DNA of 64,000 nucleotides from Flemingiibacterium sp045578725 (GTDB taxonomy: Bacteria; Bacillota; Clostridia; Oscillospirales; CAG-272), in contig JAZNKS010000041.1 of the NCBI GenBank assembly GCA_045578725.1, forward strand, positions 1 through 64,000. The letters run 5' to 3'. Within the stretch, counting starts at the first letter, position 1, and each line of letters starts with the position of its first letter. The translations under genes and the position numbers were made by a program. This document shows positions 7,242 to 15,388 of this stretch, piece after piece. Below the pieces are notes generated by a model. That model saw only the letters and a list, made by a program, of their open reading frames with translations. It made no database searches and had not been told where the DNA came from.

Positions 7242-8459
7242 ATGTCAAAACGAAAAAATACTAATATCGAAACTTTCGATTCGGCGTATCGTCGTTTGGA
7301 AGAAGTGATGTTAGCCAATTCTGGAGAGAACGAATTTGAAGAAATATTTAAAATTGTTCTAATTAAATTATGGGAAGATTTACATGATACCAATAATGTG
7401 CACAATTTAGATAGTGCAAATCATCTGCTGACTTTGATTGATGATAAATGGCCTGGGGTTCTTATAGAAAGAAAACTTAATATTTCTGACGAACAATTTG
7501 CTGTATGCCTTGATGTTATCCAAACTTTTTCATTTACGGAAGATGGATATGAGGGTATTGATGGTATTTTTGAATACATCGTTTCTCGCGAGAAAAAGGG
7601 GGCTAAAGGACAATTTTTTACCCCGCGTTATCTTGTAGACTTTTGTGTTAATATACTTAACCCAAAAACCAATGAGAGTATCTTGGACCCTGCTGCTGGG
7701 TCAGGTGCGTTTTTATATCATGCCTATTTGCATGGAAAAACAACTGGCTCTGATTTATGGGGATTCGATTTTGATAGTACGGCCGTAAGAATTGCGCGTT
7801 TATTAATGTATGTTGGAGCAGTAGATGGTGCTCATATTCATAAAGTAAATAGTCTTTTGAAAAATGATGCACGTATATCCTTGTTTGAACGAGGCATTAG
7901 TGAAGTTTCTACGACAATTGAGGATATATTACGGATCGAAAAGAAGAAAGAATTGTTTGATATCATTATCACAAACCCTCCATTTGCTGGGGAGATAATC
8001 GAATCTGATATTTTGGAAAGTTATCGAATTTCCTGCGAAAAAACACGAATAGAAAGAGATGTTCTCTTTGTAGAAAGATGTATCAGTTTACTAAAGCCCG
8101 GTGGCCGAATGGCAATTGTTTTACCCGACAACATTTTTGGAAGTAAAGAAGATGAAACATTACGGCGCTGGATATATGACACCTGTAGGGTTGTTGGGGT
8201 TGTAGGTATTCCAAGAAATACATTTATGCCCCATACAGCGGTCAAAACAAGCATTTTATTCTTACAAAAAAGAGAAGCGCAACGAAATGTTTCCGAAACA
8301 GTGTTTTTTGGAATTAGTGAACTACCAGGCAAGGATAGTCGAGGCAACCTCATATTCAAGGATGAAACCTCAAAAACATGGAAGAATGTTTATCATGATT
8401 TAGATCAAATTACCGAAGAATTCAAAGCGTTTTTAAATACTGAAGGGATTGGGTGGTGA
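7242..8459 (+). CDS. N6-adenine DNA methylase (HsdM-like)
   Basis: 405 residues. Starting from MSKRKN (AGAAAGGAG seven bases upstream), there is an HsdM-like helical N-terminus, GQFFTPRYLVDFC, AdoMet motif I DPAAGSGAF and catalytic motif IV NPPF, all in gamma-class order. It methylates adenine to protect host DNA and needs the specificity subunit that overlaps its end. An upstream in-frame start at 7209 falls on the -10 box and is rejected. AT-rich, like the whole restriction block. Confidence 0.9.
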   Translation: MSKRKNTNIETFDSAYRRLEEVMLANSGENEFEEIFKIVLIKLWEDLHDTNNVHNLDSANHLLTLIDDKWPGVLIERKLNISDEQFAVCLDVIQTFSFTEDGYEGIDGIFEYIVSREKKGAKGQFFTPRYLVDFCVNILNPKTNESILDPAAGSGAFLYHAYLHGKTTGSDLWGFDFDSTAVRIARLLMYVGAVDGAHIHKVNSLLKNDARISLFERGISEVSTTIEDILRIEKKKELFDIIITNPPFAGEIIESDILESYRISCEKTRIERDVLFVERCISLLKPGGRMAIVLPDNIFGSKEDETLRRWIYDTCRVVGVVGIPRNTFMPHTAVKTSILFLQKREAQRNVSETVFFGISELPGKDSRGNLIFKDETSKTWKNVYHDLDQITEEFKAFLNTEGIGW

Positions 8460-8463
8460 AAAT

Positions 8464-9108
8464 ATGGCTATATGTATAATTAAAAAAACCACTCAATTAG
8501 GTCCACAATTTGTACTCACTCCTGAGAGATATAATCCTAAACGACGTATGAGTTTATCTAACAATGATGATGGGATTTTACTTTCCGAGATAGTAACATT
8601 GGAAAACGAGATCGTAACATCAAAAAAAGATTCTTCCATTTGGCATCAAATTAATACATCTGATGCAATGGGAGGATATTTAAGAATTCCACCATATCCC
8701 GAGAGACTTAACAGTAATAAAAAGATTCTTAAATATGGGGATGTTATTATTTCCCGTCTCCGCCCGTATCTTCGCCAAGTTGCTTATGTCGACGCAGGTT
8801 CAGCAGTGCCTATATGTGCTTCGACTGAGTTCTACGTACTAAGGTCACGAAATAATGAATCCATCGCTTTTTTGGTTCCATTTTTACTTTCTGAGGTAGC
8901 TCAAAATGTATTTGCTAATTCGGTAGAAGGAAGTCAACATCCCAGATTTAAAGAAGACGATATTCTGAACTTAGTTGTTCCGTTACGACTTTTCGAAGAA
9001 CGCAATAAAATTTCAACAAATATCATAGCGGCAATTGGTCAATATCGAGAGTACGAAAGAATATTGGGAAACTCAATAAATTATGTTAACGAAATAATCC
9101 ACGTATAA
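8464..9108 (+). CDS. Specificity subunit, single TRD (HsdS-like half)
   Basis: About 214 residues, half the usual HsdS length: one target-recognition domain (GDVIISRLRPYLRQVAYV; SVEGSQHPRFKEDDIL) and one helical spacer at the end. Single-TRD subunits act as dimers and usually read palindromic or symmetric bipartite sites. It begins near the methylase stop; ATG 8449 and ATG 8464 are both possible, the second having the better spacing from GGGTGG. It gives sequence recognition to the methylase and perhaps to the divergent nuclease. Confidence 0.82.
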   Translation: MAICIIKKTTQLGPQFVLTPERYNPKRRMSLSNNDDGILLSEIVTLENEIVTSKKDSSIWHQINTSDAMGGYLRIPPYPERLNSNKKILKYGDVIISRLRPYLRQVAYVDAGSAVPICASTEFYVLRSRNNESIAFLVPFLLSEVAQNVFANSVEGSQHPRFKEDDILNLVVPLRLFEERNKISTNIIAAIGQYREYERILGNSINYVNEIIHV

Positions 9109-9112
9109 AACC

Positions 9113-9151
9113 ATGCCACCCCGAGGATCACTTGTATTTAAGGGGTGGCAT
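9113..9151. terminator. Bidirectional terminator-like hairpin
   Basis: Perfect 10-bp stem ATGCCACCCC/GGGGTGGCAT between two converging genes (specificity subunit and DUF262 protein), with short T-rich stretches on both sides. Confidence 0.6.
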
Positions 9152-9206
9152 ATGCTTTTGATCCGAAAAATGTAATCCTTGAGTGCTTCTATCCTTGTAA
9201 CTCCCG

Positions 9207-10988
9207 TCAAATGCATAATTGCTCGTATGCTTTCTTCACGATTTGTGCCATAAGCTGGCGGCGTTTTTCAAGGAATACCGGATACTCCATATTTTCAAAG
9301 TTTTCGGGCAGAGCATTTTGCTCACAAGTCTTTTTATACCCATCATCATCCAGCTTTTGACGGTAGGCATTTACGTAATCAGCAGGAGCCTTATCCGAAA
9401 TATCAATGTTTGTTACGTAATCCAAGTACGTGAAATTGGCAAGCTGATTGCGATCACGGTCATTGGTATAGCCAATCTGCTCCAAATAATGTTTTGGAAA
9501 TATATGATGCTTATCAATAGCATTTTTTGTTCCGCTTGAACCGATAATGAAGTATTTAGATACAGGAGTGTTGCTGAAAAGCATCGGATTATTCAAAACG
9601 ATCTGCGCAGCAATGTAACCATTCCACGCAGGAGAGATAGCTGCCGCGCTATTAAGTTCACTGGGCAGTGTAAGGTTGAAATAATCATCGGTGAATCGCG
9701 TTGAAATTACTCTGTCAATATACGCGATGAATTCTTCCGCAGTATTTACATCTCTCAAATCTGCAAATTGATTTTCAACTTCACTCTCGGTAGAACCGGT
9801 ATAGAAATATGTAATAGTGCTCATGAAGAACCACTTGCTAATACACTTTCTCAAACTGATAGCATCCAGTTTATAATCATACTTTGCTATGAGATACAGA
9901 ACGTAAGAGAAAACAACGGCGTTGGAAGATGCTATAAGTTTATTACTGATATATCCAGCCTCTCCGACAATGTTGATGAATCCGTGCCAATTGTTCAGAT
10001 TCATAACCTTATCCAAGGCGTCTTTGAATTTGTCGAGATTTGCTTGGCGTTCTTCCGCAGAGAATTTTCCTGTTTTAAGGTTTTTACCACGTAGCAACAT
10101 ATACGCATAACGCAATCTTGCACGTCTGAACCCAACACCTACTGCCATTCTAATCAGATGTGAAGGTTCAATTGCCAAAAGCGTATTATAAGAAGTGTTA
10201 TCCGCAGGGATTCTTGATTTTTCAGAAAACTCGTTGATTCTGTCGCTTGTATCATTCTCATAAACAGAAATAAGCGTTTGAATAAAGTTATTCTCCGTCA
10301 ATTTTTGTCCACCAGAATTGACTCTAACGAAAATATCTGCAACTGCTTCTTCGTCAGCATTATACTGGATCTCAAGTGTGGGAAGAGAAAAATCAGAGAG
10401 ATTAAGCAAGGCGTTTATACTATCTTCGATTGTGGTTTCTTCGTCTTCTGTCAGTTCTCCGAGATTCTTTTTTGCTCGACCTTCATTGGCATCCTTGATA
10501 AATCTACGGCGAAGCGAAATAATACTATTTTGTTCCTTGGCAAGAAATACATCACTGATACGCGAGATCCATTCCGTATCTCTCTCGTATGCAGGAGTCC
10601 ACACTGCAAATTCACGTGTCAAAGGATTGAAAGAGATTTTTATCTCTTTGTCTGCAAAATTCTTATCCTTAACGACAACTCCATACATAGCAGCAACGAG
10701 AGCTGTTAAACGCTGTTGCCCATCTATTACCAACTCTTTGGGTTCATCGTGAATTTTTTCGTTCTTACCAATTACATTTTTCTTGGTTTCGTAATCAGCA
10801 GGCGATTCCCAAATCATAACATATCCAATAGGGTATCCCTTCATCATAGAGTCAAAGAGATCTCGGACTTTGTTATCAGTCCAGACAAAGGGACGTTGCA
10901 AATCGGGCAGTCCGATTCTGCCTATGCGTACACCTCTAACTAAATCATCAACTTTACTCGGTATATTCTTAAACAATTCTGCTCCCAT
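9207..10988 (-). CDS. DUF262/GmrSD-type nuclease with C-terminal HNH domain
   Basis: 593 residues. The N-terminal DUF262 (ParB-like) domain has the RIGLPDLQRPFVW opening and the signature VIDGQQRLTAL (nucleotide-binding DGQQR), and FVRVNSGG later on. The C-terminus has a DUF1524/HNH-like motif (KHHIFPKHYL, NQLANFTYLD). This architecture belongs to GmrSD-type modification-dependent restriction systems and related phage-defence proteins. The start has AAGGAGA upstream. It lies between the restriction system and an AAA ATPase and is AT-rich, so a defence role is likely. Confidence 0.82.
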   Translation of the reverse strand: MGAELFKNIPSKVDDLVRGVRIGRIGLPDLQRPFVWTDNKVRDLFDSMMKGYPIGYVMIWESPADYETKKNVIGKNEKIHDEPKELVIDGQQRLTALVAAMYGVVVKDKNFADKEIKISFNPLTREFAVWTPAYERDTEWISRISDVFLAKEQNSIISLRRRFIKDANEGRAKKNLGELTEDEETTIEDSINALLNLSDFSLPTLEIQYNADEEAVADIFVRVNSGGQKLTENNFIQTLISVYENDTSDRINEFSEKSRIPADNTSYNTLLAIEPSHLIRMAVGVGFRRARLRYAYMLLRGKNLKTGKFSAEERQANLDKFKDALDKVMNLNNWHGFINIVGEAGYISNKLIASSNAVVFSYVLYLIAKYDYKLDAISLRKCISKWFFMSTITYFYTGSTESEVENQFADLRDVNTAEEFIAYIDRVISTRFTDDYFNLTLPSELNSAAAISPAWNGYIAAQIVLNNPMLFSNTPVSKYFIIGSSGTKNAIDKHHIFPKHYLEQIGYTNDRDRNQLANFTYLDYVTNIDISDKAPADYVNAYRQKLDDDGYKKTCEQNALPENFENMEYPVFLEKRRQLMAQIVKKAYEQLCI

Positions 10989-10990
10989 TG

Positions 10991-11170
10991 TTAATCTCCT
11001 TTTGCTTTTTGATTCAGGTTAAAACAGACCTTGAATTTTTGCAGTAGCATCGGCAAGCTTTGCTGCTTAATGGTTGGGTTATTTGCAACCAATTCCCAAA
11101 TCGCAAGTTCTTCCAACGTGCATTCTAAAGTGTCAAATTGACACTTTGGAACTTTAGAATTGACACTTTG
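10991..11170 (-). pseudogene. C-terminal remnant of a winged-helix protein
   Basis: The minus frame reads LEELAIWELVANNPTIKQ and ends NLNQKAKGD, resembling the winged-helix tail of AlbA-type ATP-binding or HTH regulators. There is no start codon or ribosome site, and the frame runs into the end of the AAA ATPase gene. It is best read as the tail of a lost gene. Confidence 0.45.
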
Positions 11171-11173
11171 GAA
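11127..11173. repeat. Three copies of a 10-bp word around TTGACACTTT
   Basis: A perfect palindrome AAAGTGTCAA-A-TTGACACTTT (11127-11147) overlaps a 15-bp direct repeat ATTGACACTTTGGAA (11137-11151 and 11159-11173, 22-bp period). It could be an operator or a recombination scar at the junction between the remnant and the ATPase gene. Confidence 0.55.
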
Positions 11174-11180
11174 TTCCCCC

Positions 11181-12410
11181 TCATATCGCCCAAATCGGCA
11201 CAATGAGATTCTCTCTATCAAACGCACCGAACTGCTCCGCCATACAGAGCACCGCGCCGGTGCCAACCTGCAGCGGCGATTTGTCAATTACACCAAACGT
11301 CCGAATAATCCGCTTATCCGGCGTAGCCGTTTTCTTAATCTCCAGCGGACAAAGCTTGCCATCGCCCTCCATGATAACGTCAATCTCCTTCGCATCACGG
11401 TCACGGTAGAAATAGAGGTACGGCTCAAGTCCGGCATTCTGATAGCCTTTCATAATCTCGGACACCGTGAAGTTTTCGAGAAGTGCCCCGCTCATAGCAC
11501 CGCTTTCAGCAACCTCCGGCGATGACCATTTTGTCAGATAGCAGACAAGACCGGTATCGTAGAAATATACCTTCGGTGTCTTTATCGTGCGCTTGAGCAC
11601 ATTGTTGGAGTAGGGATGTAGCAGAAAGATAACACCCAGCGTTTCAAGGATATCTACCCAAGCCTTGGCTGTAACCATATCAATATCCGCATCCTCGGCA
11701 AGCGCGTGATAATTGAGCAGCTGCGAGGTTCTTGCGGCGACAGCGGTAATAAAGCGGTTGAATTTCAGTGCATCCACAGTACCGGAAATATCGCGCACAT
11801 CGCGCTCCACATAGGTGGACAGGTAGGAGGAATAATACATATTCCGATCCGTATAGACTCCCGAAACGATACCGGGCATGGATCCGCGCCAAATCCGCTC
11901 AAAGAGCGTGGGGGTATCAACCGGCGTGATTTTTCTGCATTCATCGGCAAGAATTTCAATATTTGTTTTGAATGGAATGCAGTCTGCACCGATGATTTCA
12001 CGCTGCGACATTGGTGACATATGCAGAAGTGCGACTCTGCCGGCAAGGGATTCCTGAACGCCACGCATCAGTCGAAAAATCTGTGAGCCGGTCATCCAGA
12101 AGTCTCCGGGATTATGATGCTCGTCGATATGAATCTTGATATATGTGAAAAGCTCGGGCGCGTACTGCACCTCGTCGATCAGTACCGGCGGCTTATGAAG
12201 CTGAAGAAAAAGGGCAGGATCATTTTTTGCCATATCGCGGGTTGTAAGATCATCGAGAGACACATATTCGCGGCGCTTGCCCTCTTTTTCTGCAAGGGAA
12301 CGAAGCATCGTGGTTTTGCCTGCCTGACGCGGTCCTGTCAGAAGAATAGCCGAATACGACTTGGACAGCTCCAGAATGCGGTTTTCCATATGACGTACAA
12401 TATAACTCAT
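11181..12410 (-). CDS. AAA ATPase with DUF4143 (AAA_14)
   Basis: 409 residues. Walker A is GPRQAGKTT (residues about 25-33), Walker B is PPVLIDEVQY, and FWMTGSQIFRLM matches the sensor motif. The C-terminal DUF4143 half contains VYFYDTGLVCYL and FYRDRDAKEIDVIMEGDG, a PD-(D/E)XK-like pattern (D...KEIDVI, then PLEIKK). The family is common and of unknown role; it is often found near defence or toxin genes. It has its own promoter at 12458-12486. Base composition is intermediate between the AT-rich block and the host. Confidence 0.85.
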   Translation of the reverse strand: MSYIVRHMENRILELSKSYSAILLTGPRQAGKTTMLRSLAEKEGKRREYVSLDDLTTRDMAKNDPALFLQLHKPPVLIDEVQYAPELFTYIKIHIDEHHNPGDFWMTGSQIFRLMRGVQESLAGRVALLHMSPMSQREIIGADCIPFKTNIEILADECRKITPVDTPTLFERIWRGSMPGIVSGVYTDRNMYYSSYLSTYVERDVRDISGTVDALKFNRFITAVAARTSQLLNYHALAEDADIDMVTAKAWVDILETLGVIFLLHPYSNNVLKRTIKTPKVYFYDTGLVCYLTKWSSPEVAESGAMSGALLENFTVSEIMKGYQNAGLEPYLYFYRDRDAKEIDVIMEGDGKLCPLEIKKTATPDKRIIRTFGVIDKSPLQVGTGAVLCMAEQFGAFDRENLIVPIWAI

Positions 12411-12457
12411 ATACTCCTCCGAATGGGTAAATTACGGCTGATTTTAATTCTAATACT

Positions 12458-12486
12458 ATTATAGCCGATATATTTGGATTTGTCAA
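12458..12486 (-). promoter_or_regulatory. Promoter of the AAA ATPase gene
   Basis: Minus strand TTGACA-N17-TATAAT, a perfect consensus, 48 nt before the start codon. Confidence 0.82.
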
Positions 12487-12550
12487 TAATTTTTCGGCAG
12501 ATATTATGTTTCATCATAAATCTGCCGAAGTTTTGCTCCTGCGTCGCGTT

Positions 12551-12686
12551 TTACGCCTGCTCGTCAAAATACCGCCGAAGCAGGTCCGTATGCCGCTCGC
12601 TTTTCTTCACGATCCCGAATCCGTGCCCGCACATGAAATCCAACAGCCATTCCCGTGCGATGATCTCCTGCCCGTGCGCATGAACC
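12551..12686 (-). pseudogene. C-terminal remnant of an unknown protein
   Basis: The minus frame encodes HAHGQEIIAREWLLDF and later KKSERHTDLLRRYFDEQA before a stop, protein-like and well composed, but it has no start. The upstream sequence changes into the transporter remnant on the other strand. The family is not recognised. Confidence 0.4.
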
Positions 12687-12687
12687 G

Positions 12688-12810
12688 CTGTCTGCGGTCG
12701 TGTTCTCGGTGATCTTCCTGAAAGAAACAATGCTGCCGATACAAATCATCGGCGCAGTACTTATCATCGGTGGCGCAATGCTTGGGGAATACAGAAAGAA
12801 GCAAATATGA
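12688..12810 (+). pseudogene. C-terminal remnant of an EamA/DMT transporter
   Basis: The frame reads SAVVFSVIFLKETMLPIQII then GAVLIIGGAMLGEYRKKQI and stops. This matches the last two membrane helices of EamA-family drug/metabolite transporters. All earlier helices are missing. A terminator follows at 12815. Confidence 0.6.
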
Positions 12811-12814
12811 AGTG

Positions 12815-12838
12815 AGGGCTGACCGCACGGTCAGCCCT
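12815..12838 (+). terminator. Terminator after the EamA remnant
   Basis: 11-bp stem AGGGCTGACCG/CGGTCAGCCCT followed by TT, four bases after the remnant's stop. Confidence 0.6.
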
Positions 12839-12840
12839 TT

Positions 12841-12984
12841 CCTCATCTTTCCCTCATCATCTTCCGTGAGATGCCCAAGGTGACCTACTTTATCTCCCTT
12901 GCCGCCATGGTGGTGGGCGCGTGGCTCTGCGCTGGGGATAAGCCGATTTTTAAGAAGAAAACGGGCAACCAAAACAGAGGCTGA
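12841..12984 (+). pseudogene. C-terminal remnant of a membrane protein
   Basis: The frame encodes LIIFREMPKVTYFISLAAMV then VGAWLCAGDKPIFKKKT and stops. One membrane helix and a lysine tail resemble the end of a small transporter, possibly DMT-like. No start or upstream part is present. Together with the neighbouring fragments it fills the 12.4-13.0 kb interval. Confidence 0.4.
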
Positions 12985-13001
12985 TTTTTTCAGCCTCTGT
13001 T
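12973..13001. terminator. Bidirectional terminator
   Basis: 12-bp perfect stem AACAGAGGCTGA/TCAGCCTCTGTT with T-runs on both sides. It ends the remnant on the plus strand and the glycoside hydrolase operon on the minus strand. Confidence 0.75.
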
Positions 13002-13028
13002 TTCTATTTACTATGTATGCCGTTAATC

Positions 13029-15371
13029 CTACTTGACAAACCGGACCGATTCGATGCCGCATCGTTCATAGCGGCGGGGGAACCAGGAATCGAGGGAAGT
13101 CCAGTTTTCGCCGTCACCGCGGGCGATGGCATCCTCCGCGCGGCCAAATGCCGGTCCGATTGTCGTATACTGCTCAATGCGAAGGAGCGCTTCGGTGCCA
13201 CGCAGATGCGCGGGAATGCTCCAGACGAATCCGTTGAGCCGGCCGCCGAGAGGGAGGCCGTTCAGATACACGCGGGTGTAAAGACCGGATGAGCCGAGTG
13301 CCAGCTTCAGCTCCCCATCGGGGATATCGAGCATGGCTTCATAGGTGATGCGGCCCGCAAACTGGGGCAGGGTATTGCCGTCCAGCCGTCCCACGCTCAC
13401 CGTCGCCGGCAGAGCACGGAGGGTATCCGTATGATCGGCGGCGAAATGGCCGCAGATCAGGCAGGAGGGCAGGAAGGGTTCGCTCGGTGCCGGCTCGGTG
13501 ATGCGGATCGTATGCTCGCCCGGATGAAGCAGGAAGGGACCGGTCGAGCGGTAGAGCGATCCAAGACCCGGTGTCAGGGCATCGGCGGGAAGAGCGGCAT
13601 CAAGCGGAGTGCCGTCAAGCGTGAGCGTGCCGCCGGGCATATAGGCACGGCAGAGCAGGCGGATGTCCTCCAGACGGTCGGCCGCTGTGAAGCGGAATTC
13701 GGTGCAGTTTGTACGGAGATTGGCGCGAAGGGTATTCGGGCGGTCGAGGGACAACCGGAATGCGGGAGATGGCTCGCTGACGGTTTCGTACTTCTTCGGC
13801 AGATCGGTTCCCGATGCCCAGTGGCCGCGGCCGGGAAGGGTGAAGGCGGACCATGTATCACCGCACTGCAGAACGAGATCGCGGGAATCCTCGCTGTCGG
13901 AAAGATCCAGCACCACGATGCTCCCGTCGCTGTAGCGGCGCAGGTGGATATTTTCGGGCAGATGGCCGTCCGGATCCAGCACACGCACCTTCAGCGGACG
14001 TGCCGCTTCCAGGGCTTCCAACATTTCGGGAAGCTCCGACACGGCAGGCTCCAGCACGAAGGCTCCGGCGGGCGCTTCCTCGTCCTCATCCAGAATCAGC
14101 CATTGATACTGGCGCAGCACCAGCTCGGCGAGCAGACTTACGAACCGGTTGCAGATGACAGCCGATTCAGTTCGATTCCCATAGGTTCTGCGAATGGCCG
14201 TGATCGGTGCCCGGACATAGACGTCCGCATCGATCGTCTTGCGGGCATAGACAGCCGCCATGCCGGCGGAGGCACCGAGATCGGCGTACCCTTCAAACCA
14301 GGGATTCATGTAATTCATGGGGTTGTACCAGCCGTTCTTCTTTACGTTGCCGCGTGCATCGGCGGCGGCGACGGCCAGAAGATAGTGATCGACGCCCCAC
14401 ATTGCCATGAGCCAGATCATCTGCTCAATGCGGGCCGGCGGAAGATCGGTGGGGCCGAGCGCAAAGATCTCCGAGAGGCCTCCGCTTTTGCGTTCTCGGA
14501 TTGCTGCCTCGATCAGACCGTACAGGACCCACGGAGCCTTTGCACGGTCGGTTACCGTATGAATCTCATCAATAGCGGGCAGCGAAAATCCGCGAAGAGC
14601 CTTGATAGCATTGCCGCTCGCCTCGATCCAACCCTCCGGGGAGGAATCGGACATCAGATGTCCCGTCAGCAGAATGCCGTGCTCGGCGCACCATTTGGAA
14701 ATACGGCCCACAAAGACCTCGGCAAAGCGCTCACCAAGGATGGCGAAATAACGATCGTAAAATTCCGGCGTGGGATTCTGCAGATCGGTCAAGAAATCCC
14801 GTCCGGTGCGCTTCCGATAGAAAATCTCCTCATCCTTGAAATAGGCAAATCCGTCACCGTTGGTGTAGTAGAGGAAAGAGGGTTCATCGGTAAAGATACC
14901 TTTGACCGTTTTGCCGAAATATTTCCCGAAGCGCTCAAAATACTTTTCGTGCGTCAGGCGGATGAAGCAGTCCACCGCATCGGGGTTCAGAATATCCGCA
15001 TACGTTTCGGGAATTCCGCCCGGTCGCAACGAGGGGCGGATTTCATATCCGCCTTCGACTGCTTTAACCGTATGTGCCGTAAACGCGGGATTTTCCTTCA
15101 TAACGGCGCCAAGGCAGGTGCCGGAGGGCCAGTTGAATTCATCATAAAGCCAGATGTCCATGCCAAGCTCGGCGGCGTATTCGATGATGTCGCCGCAGAT
15201 CTCAAGCCAGCGCTCGGACATATACGGGACGTCACAGCCATCGCGGGGATACATCAGAAACTGCGTGATACCCTGATCGGCATAACGGCGGAGCATGACA
15301 CGGATTTCCTCGCGGGTCAGATCGCCCGTGATGGCACCCATGGGAATCAGCGGATTGCGGGGAAGTTTCAT
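13029..15371 (-). CDS. Glycosyl hydrolase, GH106/alpha-L-rhamnosidase-like
   Basis: 780 residues, no signal peptide. The N-terminal ~400 residues form a TIM-barrel with DIWLYDEFNWPSGT and the likely acidic catalytic loop GIFTDEPSF, seen in GH106-type rhamnosidases and related unclassified hydrolases. The C-terminal ~250 residues look like a jelly-roll carbohydrate-binding domain (GLYTRVYLNGLPLGGRLNGF). It is the third gene of an operon with a binding lipoprotein and a sugar-sensing regulator, so it probably acts in the cytoplasm on imported plant or mucin glycans. The exact family needs a profile search. Confidence 0.75.
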   Translation of the reverse strand: MKLPRNPLIPMGAITGDLTREEIRVMLRRYADQGITQFLMYPRDGCDVPYMSERWLEICGDIIEYAAELGMDIWLYDEFNWPSGTCLGAVMKENPAFTAHTVKAVEGGYEIRPSLRPGGIPETYADILNPDAVDCFIRLTHEKYFERFGKYFGKTVKGIFTDEPSFLYYTNGDGFAYFKDEEIFYRKRTGRDFLTDLQNPTPEFYDRYFAILGERFAEVFVGRISKWCAEHGILLTGHLMSDSSPEGWIEASGNAIKALRGFSLPAIDEIHTVTDRAKAPWVLYGLIEAAIRERKSGGLSEIFALGPTDLPPARIEQMIWLMAMWGVDHYLLAVAAADARGNVKKNGWYNPMNYMNPWFEGYADLGASAGMAAVYARKTIDADVYVRAPITAIRRTYGNRTESAVICNRFVSLLAELVLRQYQWLILDEDEEAPAGAFVLEPAVSELPEMLEALEAARPLKVRVLDPDGHLPENIHLRRYSDGSIVVLDLSDSEDSRDLVLQCGDTWSAFTLPGRGHWASGTDLPKKYETVSEPSPAFRLSLDRPNTLRANLRTNCTEFRFTAADRLEDIRLLCRAYMPGGTLTLDGTPLDAALPADALTPGLGSLYRSTGPFLLHPGEHTIRITEPAPSEPFLPSCLICGHFAADHTDTLRALPATVSVGRLDGNTLPQFAGRITYEAMLDIPDGELKLALGSSGLYTRVYLNGLPLGGRLNGFVWSIPAHLRGTEALLRIEQYTTIGPAFGRAEDAIARGDGENWTSLDSWFPRRYERCGIESVRFVK

Positions 15372-15388
15372 AGCGGGATCCTCCTGGA

